From Rhizomucor pusillus (taxonomy: Eukaryota > Mucoromycota > Mucoromycetes > Mucorales > Lichtheimiaceae), in assembly GCA_900175165.2 (NCBI GenBank), contig FWWN02000627.1, positions 315,036 to 379,035 on the forward strand: 64,000 bases of DNA, read 5' to 3'. Of this stretch, positions 59,301-64,000 are shown one piece after another. The notes under the pieces are model-generated. The model searched no databases and was not told where the DNA came from. It saw nothing but the letters and a program-made list of their open reading frames with translations. The position numbers and the translations under genes were made by a program. Each line of letters begins with the position of its first letter. The stretch's first letter is position 1.

Positions 59301-60235
59301 TGCGTCTTCGACTGTATCCTAGCCCGTGTAGGAGCAGGGGATAGCCAGCTCAAGGGTGTCTCGACATTCATGGCCGAAATGTTGGAAACTGCAACTATTC
59401 TAAAGGTTTGTTGTACCTTCGATGGTAATCATCCTATGTTTCTCGCTTACAAAATTTTGCATAGACTGCTACGGACAAATCGCTGATTATCATTGATGAA
59501 CTCGGTCGAGGCACAAGCACATACGATGGTTTTGGTTTAGCATGGGCAATTTCTGAGTATGTAGTCCGTACCGATGTTGTATGCATTCCGACTTCTCACA
59601 ATTCCTCAAAGGCACATTGCGACGCAAATACGTGCTTTCTGCTTATTCGCCACGCATTTCCACGAGCTTACCACGTTGTCGCAAACTGTACCGCATGTCA
59701 GGAATCTAAACGTTGCAGTTCACATCAGCGAAGGAGACAGCAGAGATATTACATTGCTGTACAAAGTTGAGGAAGGTGTCTGTGACCAAAGTTTCGGTAT
59801 CCATGTTGCAGAGCTTGCTCATTTTCCAGACACCGTGGTAAGATTGGCAAAACGAAAAGCTGCTGAACTGGAAGAATATTCAGGTACCATCATGATAATC
59901 CTCAAAAATATCCAATGAATATGATTTATTGATGCAACTCTGTAATCCACTAGATGCTCCAGAGCAAGATCTTTCGAGAAAACATAGCAAAAAAGACGTT
60001 GAGGTAACTCTCGTAGCGATCTATTCATTCACGACGCGATGTTGACAGATGCACGATTGAAAAGGATGGAACTAAGCTAGTCAAGAACATGATCCAAGAG
60101 ATAGCACAAAAGACTGGAGGAGGGGATAATCCAGATCCGCAAGCGATGCTGGCATCGATACGTGATATTCGCGAACGATACAAGACAGAGCTGCAACAGA
60201 ATGCTTATCTCACAGAACTTCTACAAATGCAATAA
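56343..60235 (+). CDS. MSH2: DNA mismatch repair protein Msh2
   Basis: Msh2 is the common subunit of the MutS-alpha and MutS-beta mismatch-recognition ATPases. The gene has many small introns. The first exon (56343-56376) codes [11 protein letters not shown] and splices to [17 protein letters not shown], then [20 protein letters not shown], which is the Msh2-type mismatch-binding domain lacking the Phe-x-Glu of Msh6. The connector, lever ([20 protein letters not shown], then [12 protein letters not shown]) and clamp segments follow. The ATPase has Walker [16 protein letters not shown], the Msh2 signature [16 protein letters not shown], Walker [21 protein letters not shown] and the [13 protein letters not shown] block. 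The C-terminal helix ends [13 protein letters not shown] before TAA at 60233-60235. The length is about 900-930 residues, as in other eukaryotes. No premature stop remains after intron removal. Confidence 0.94.
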
Positions 60236-60803
60236 ATTGTACGTTAACATGGGAGATCAAGAGTCAGCTTATACAATCGAATCAGCGCATCTGGCAGCTG
60301 ATGATGTAAATTCGCGTGGTTTTCCCTTTGCTTTACCATGCGCATCACCGTCATTCTACAAAACACGTTTTACTCTGATACGCTCAAACTGAGCAACTGA
60401 AGAATTTGCAAGGAATGTGATGCGAAATAGTGCGTTGCTAACGGCAGGATATCATTTGCTTCCAGACGGCAATTGGAATATCATCGCGGGAAAACCAGTT
60501 CTGTATACAAAGGAATGATACATGATGCTTTGGAAGGATACGATAGAGACAGAGAGAGAGGTGGGGGAATATCTTTTTAAATAAAGTGTATGGGGGATAT
60601 TATGAACAGGGATATATATAATATATATACTTGAGCGAGGCAGACCGGATAAAGAAGGCGGCCGTGCGTGCGTGCTTGCGTGTGTGCGAGAGAGTGCGTA
60701 AAAATGTATGTGTGTGATATGTATATATAACGAGATGTAATATAGGTATAACTTGAGTGAAACTTTTTTCCTTTGATTTTCAGCCTTGTCATCCGACACC
60801 CTT
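60236..60803. other. convergent 3' intergenic region
   Basis: This lies between the ends of MSH2 and the minus-strand membrane-protein gene. It contains low-complexity GTGCGTGCGTGC, GAGAGAGAG and TATATATA runs around 60545-60740. No gene is seen. Confidence 0.45.
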
Positions 60804-61665
60804 TCAAGACATGTTGATCAGAAGCGGTGTTGTCTCCTCACGGTGGTATTGCATTTCCTCGCCGGAGGAAAAGGAGGAGGACGAAGGAGTATAGCTGGTA
60901 TTGCGATGGCGACGTCGGGACCTACGCCGCCGTGCTCCGAGAATGATAAAGAAAGATGCGCAAAAGAGGATAAACGAGAACACGGTGACGATAAGGTAGT
61001 TGACCCAAAGGATCAAAACAGAGATCATTGTCGACTTGCGCACGGTCCCTGGGAGGATGGGTGCATCCTTGAAGAACAGCAAGTGTGTGCCTGAGATTTT
61101 TTAGTCAGCGAAACCTGCATTGTCTTCTGCAAACATATAAATTCTCTTGTTTCTTACCAAAAAGAGCCCAACCGATTTGCCCCACAAATACAAGGGCGCC
61201 CACGCGGCTCGTCCACAAACTCGTTGCGGGTTTGTCCTGATGTGATTCTAGGTCGCTACCAGCCTTTGAAGGTCCAGCAGAGCTGGTTGTTTGAGGAGGT
61301 GCCGTGGCAGCAGCTGTTGCTGTGCTGCGTTGCGACCCAGGCAGTCGTCGTGTAGAGGAGCGATGCACTCCCTGCCGAAAGCATGTAGCCAGTACGAGGA
61401 TTACGACAATCAGCGAGGAGACGATTGAGCCTGCCAGAAAGACAGAGTAAACGGTGGCCGTCGGTGAAAGTGTCCACCAGTCCTCCTTGTTGTTCTTGTC
61501 CAGCTCGTATTTTAACAGCTCCGTCAGGGCGTTGACGGTAATAAAGATATTGTATAGATTCACAGGTAGGAGAGACACCAGCGATAACACTAGGCCCACA
61601 ATGCCTAGGAACCCAAGCGAGAGGCCAACTGTCTTGGAGATAAATCTGCGCTTGTTATTCGCCAT
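60804..61665 (-). CDS. four-TM membrane protein, unknown family
   Basis: Two exons on the minus strand (61665-61158, 61090-60804) give 264 residues; the splice is phase 1 and rebuilds WALFGTHLLFFKDAP. The start at 61665 (MANNKRRF) is preferred because the open frame upstream is a pyrimidine-rich leader. Four hydrophobic segments are visible: VGLSLGFLGIVGLVLSLVSL, VYSVFLAGSIVSSLIVVILV, ALVFVGQIGWALFGTHLLFF and ILWVNYLIVTVFSFILFCAS. A Ser/Thr/Ala/Gln-rich loop of about 60 residues lies between helices 2 and 3. The C-terminus is Arg/Ser-rich (RRRRSRRRHR), probably cytosolic. It resembles fungal orphan tetraspan proteins. The function is unknown. Confidence 0.75.
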
Positions 61666-63471
61666 AAAGAAAGGAGGGAAAAGAAAAAAAAAAGGTGGAA
61701 GAGAAAACGAAAGGCGATATCCACCAGCTTTTTGATTCAAAGCCCGGTAACACAGCATGGTCCTTGCGGGCCCTTGTTCTCAACAAAGATGACGATGACG
61801 CTTTATAGGTAGTGGGGATGTGTATATATTAGCATCATCGTCAACGCTTTCCTATGACTCCCTTTTTCCGTGGGAAACAATTCTACGACCACGCCTTCAT
61901 TGGGCCTCCTACGTTGCCCCCCTCTCCATGGATCCGGCGCTGCAGCAGCTCCGGCTCGCACACCGCGCTCTCGCGGACCTCACGCGGTATAGATATGTAG
62001 CTTTTTAGTTGAGCGGGATCTACGTCTATATACTGCTAGCTGCTTGACGTTGCCGTTTCTGTCCCTAGACTACAACTCAACTTTTTTCTTATCATCCGAC
62101 AGACAAACAAACAATGCATCTTGTATTACCTCTACGTCACACTACGTGTTGGCTGGTGATTATAAAGTGGAGGAGAGGCCGCTGTGGGGGATTTGACAAG
62201 TGCATACATCCGTTGGTAGAAGGGGCGTCAACAAACGACGACGATAGAAAATTTCAGCCACGCTGGGTGACACCTGAATATCTCCTCCCTTTCCGGTTCG
62301 TTATATTCTTACGACAGTTGAGGGCCGTGGAGAATGCGGTAGCTCCGCCGAACTTGTACAGCATGTAATTTGTCTGGCTATGGTATTTATTGACATGAAA
62401 AGGGACATGTTCGCAGTGTCTCACGTCACATGTGATGTTTGGGTCTGTACACTTTGCTCTTTTAAGGGAATTCAATGCGACCTCCTCTTCTTTACTCCTT
62501 CTGTGAAATGAAATCAACGTGGACAAGAAAAAAACACGCCATGATAACATCTGTTGGCAAAGCAGCCCGCAGCAGCGAATCGTTCAGAGTTAAGAATTCC
62601 GGTCTTACGAGAAAGGTAGAACAACGACGAGATGGTGTGACAGGCACGACGCAAGGTACGTGTCTGTACCAGGAAGGTCTTGCAGAAACATTCAGGTATC
62701 AAATCCGTTCACTGCGGCCTGTGCACCCACCAGTTGTAAACAATTTTCTGCTCGTTCACCTCGGCTTTATGCCGGATGTGCTATCTATATAGAATCACTG
62801 TGTTAAGCATCATGCTGTCAACAATAACGAGACAGTAGTGTCTACTGTTCATAACCTTCCGAGAAACGAAATAGTTCCAAATCTGCGCCAAAACAGATTC
62901 TGATGGAGCGTTCTTTGTGCTACACCTGCGTGACTGATAGAAGACCAAAGGCGACCATCGATGAGCATCTACTGCTAAAGTTTGCATACCGGATCATCAA
63001 ATGGAAAAATTTGCTTCAAATATAACCAACTATACCCGTTACTGCCCGTTGCAGACAAATCTTCTCTCGTCTCCTATTTGAACAGTGGCAGCAGATTCTT
63101 CAATTGAATTTTGCAAAGCTTCTTAGTAAGAGTAGGTATAAGCAGTTAGACTTTAGTCAAGTACTCTTTTTCGCGTATTCGAGTCACAGAGTACTACCTA
63201 CAAAGGAGACCATTTATACATACTTTTTGGGCTCAGCAACAAAGAAAGCTCGAGCGCGTAAAGGCATAACGCAAGTTTGACAACGCTCCCTCTGCTTCTC
63301 CAGGAACGATCCACTAGAAGCTCAGCAATCACCGGTTCAAACTCATATTCGAGCAGCAAGATCGCCTTACATAGTTTGAGCACCAGGGATCTCTAATCGG
63401 TTGCTACACCATATAAAAGGGCCTATAAGCTCCAGCTAGGGAAACTTCAGCAGGAACCAGCTACTTATCGC
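61666..63471. other. intergenic region, no gene seen
   Basis: About 1.8 kb. A plus-strand frame at 62114-62368 and an overlapping minus-strand frame at 62254-62550 have no recognised features. The sequence may include old mobile-element debris. The promoter of the tetraspan gene is expected near 61666-61850, and that of the next gene near 63400-63471. Confidence 0.4.
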
Positions 63472-63999
63472 ATGCTTTCAATGATAAAAAGTCCTGTACA
63501 TCCATCAGAGAATCCTCCTGCATCTGCAAGGTAGGCGAGACATAGACGACATGTTATTATCTTCATGAATTGCCATTGATGGAAGAACCCCGACGCAAGT
63601 GACGAAGATTTATCCTTCTTGGATGATCATTGTGTATATTGTGGGTATGTTCGCGGTAAAACCAAATCGATGAAGGATGTACATTCCAAAACGAATTGTA
63701 CAAATCCAATTATTCTACATACAGTGGAACCTGTTCTATTCCCTTTAATTTTCAAGGCTGACGAGCTATGGAAGACAAGTAACAAGGAAAATCAGCAGTT
63801 AACTGCAAACCAGCAATATGGTAACATAACGTACGAATATGAAAATACAAATCTTCAGGCATCATCAAGACTTGATTTAGGCTATCTGTCACAAGTTCAA
63901 GAGATGGAAGCGATCATGAAAATTGGTAGTAACACAATTGGAGACGTAGCATCACCAACCAAGAAAGTTGCTACTGTTATATCTACAATAAAATCATAG
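63472..63999 (+). CDS. small C2HC-like Cys/His protein, unknown
   Basis: Exons 63472-63530 and 63600-63999 join in phase 2 (GCAAG/GTAGGC...GCAAG/T) to 152 residues, ending at TAG 63997-63999, the last bases before the window edge. The N-terminus reads MLSMIKSPVHPSENPPASA. Residues about 29-46 read CVYCGYVRGKTKSMKDVH, and with the following SKTNC give a C-x2-C-x12-H-x4-C arrangement, which could be a zinc knuckle of C2HC type. The rest is polar and Asn/Thr/Gln-rich with EPVLFPLIFKADELW and no clear domain. An alternative is that this is a fragment of a repeat-associated ORF. The splice model is by inspection only. Confidence 0.5.
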
Positions 64000-64000
64000 C

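Noticed and set aside
62114..62550. Overlapping plus and minus ORFs near 62.3 kb
   Set aside because: Neither has domain features or splice support.
1..64000. Biosynthetic cluster, operon, CRISPR array or bacterial defence island
   Set aside because: All genes are intron-containing eukaryotic housekeeping or unknown genes with independent promoters; no spaced direct repeats or clustered pathway genes were seen.

Overview
This window is fungal nuclear DNA, most likely from an early-diverging filamentous fungus of the Mucoromycota (Mucorales-like). Genes are split by many short introns of about 45-90 bases with GT...AG ends and YTRAY-type branch points. Intergenic gaps are short, and serine/glutamine/proline homopolymer tracts are common. 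The core genes (HDAC3/Hos2 class, Yap1/Pap1-like bZIP, Bst1, Pah1, Uba3, Msh2, Nam8) are fungal in character. VWA8 and a mut-7/EXD3-type exonuclease are better known from animals and are typical of early fungal lineages. Decayed Helitron, Tc1/mariner and FAR1/MULE fragments also fit such a genome. I see no rRNA, tRNA, CRISPR or bacterial-style operon. The exact genus cannot be told from the sequence.

Layout. 0.3-12.2 kb: 25S rRNA methyltransferase (BMT2-like), a coiled-coil protein with a CC1-box like that of dynein-dynactin activating adaptors, a class I histone deacetylase, a mut-7/EXD3-type 3'-5' exonuclease, a TPR-MYND protein and an unrecognised basic, probably nuclear protein. 12.6-20.4 kb: one large gene for VWA8, a three-AAA-module plus VWA ATPase. 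21.5-27.4 kb: a proline/serine-rich ORF, a Yap1/Pap1-like redox bZIP factor, a conserved-looking unknown protein and a small putative mitochondrial protein. 27.5-30.8 kb: lipin (phosphatidate phosphatase). 30.9-36.3 kb: an accessory stretch with a Helitron helicase tail, a decayed multi-exon ORF and a broken Tc1-like transposase. 36.3-41.2 kb: a globin with a large insert, a small basic protein and a secreted FAS1 protein broken up by low-complexity inserts. 41.2-45.7 kb: gene-poor, with a FAR1/MULE-type transposase fragment. 45.7-61.7 kb: a four-TM MARVEL-like protein, UBA3, a Nam8/TIA-1-like protein with three RRMs, the GPI inositol deacylase Bst1, MSH2 and another four-TM protein. 61.7-64.0 kb: mostly empty, ending in a small C2HC-like gene.

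The genes are independent eukaryotic transcription units rather than an operon, and no single new multi-gene system is evident. The most interesting single items are the CC1-box protein (1.8-3.6 kb), which may be a fungal activating adaptor for dynein, the globin with a roughly 60-residue Q/E-rich insert, the FAS1 fold interrupted by repeats, and several introns whose reading frames require a GC donor, one of which splits the VWA8 MIDAS motif. Exon boundaries were inferred by hand from reading frames and splice consensus, so they are models and not transcript evidence. Coordinates given for split genes run from start codon to stop codon and include introns.
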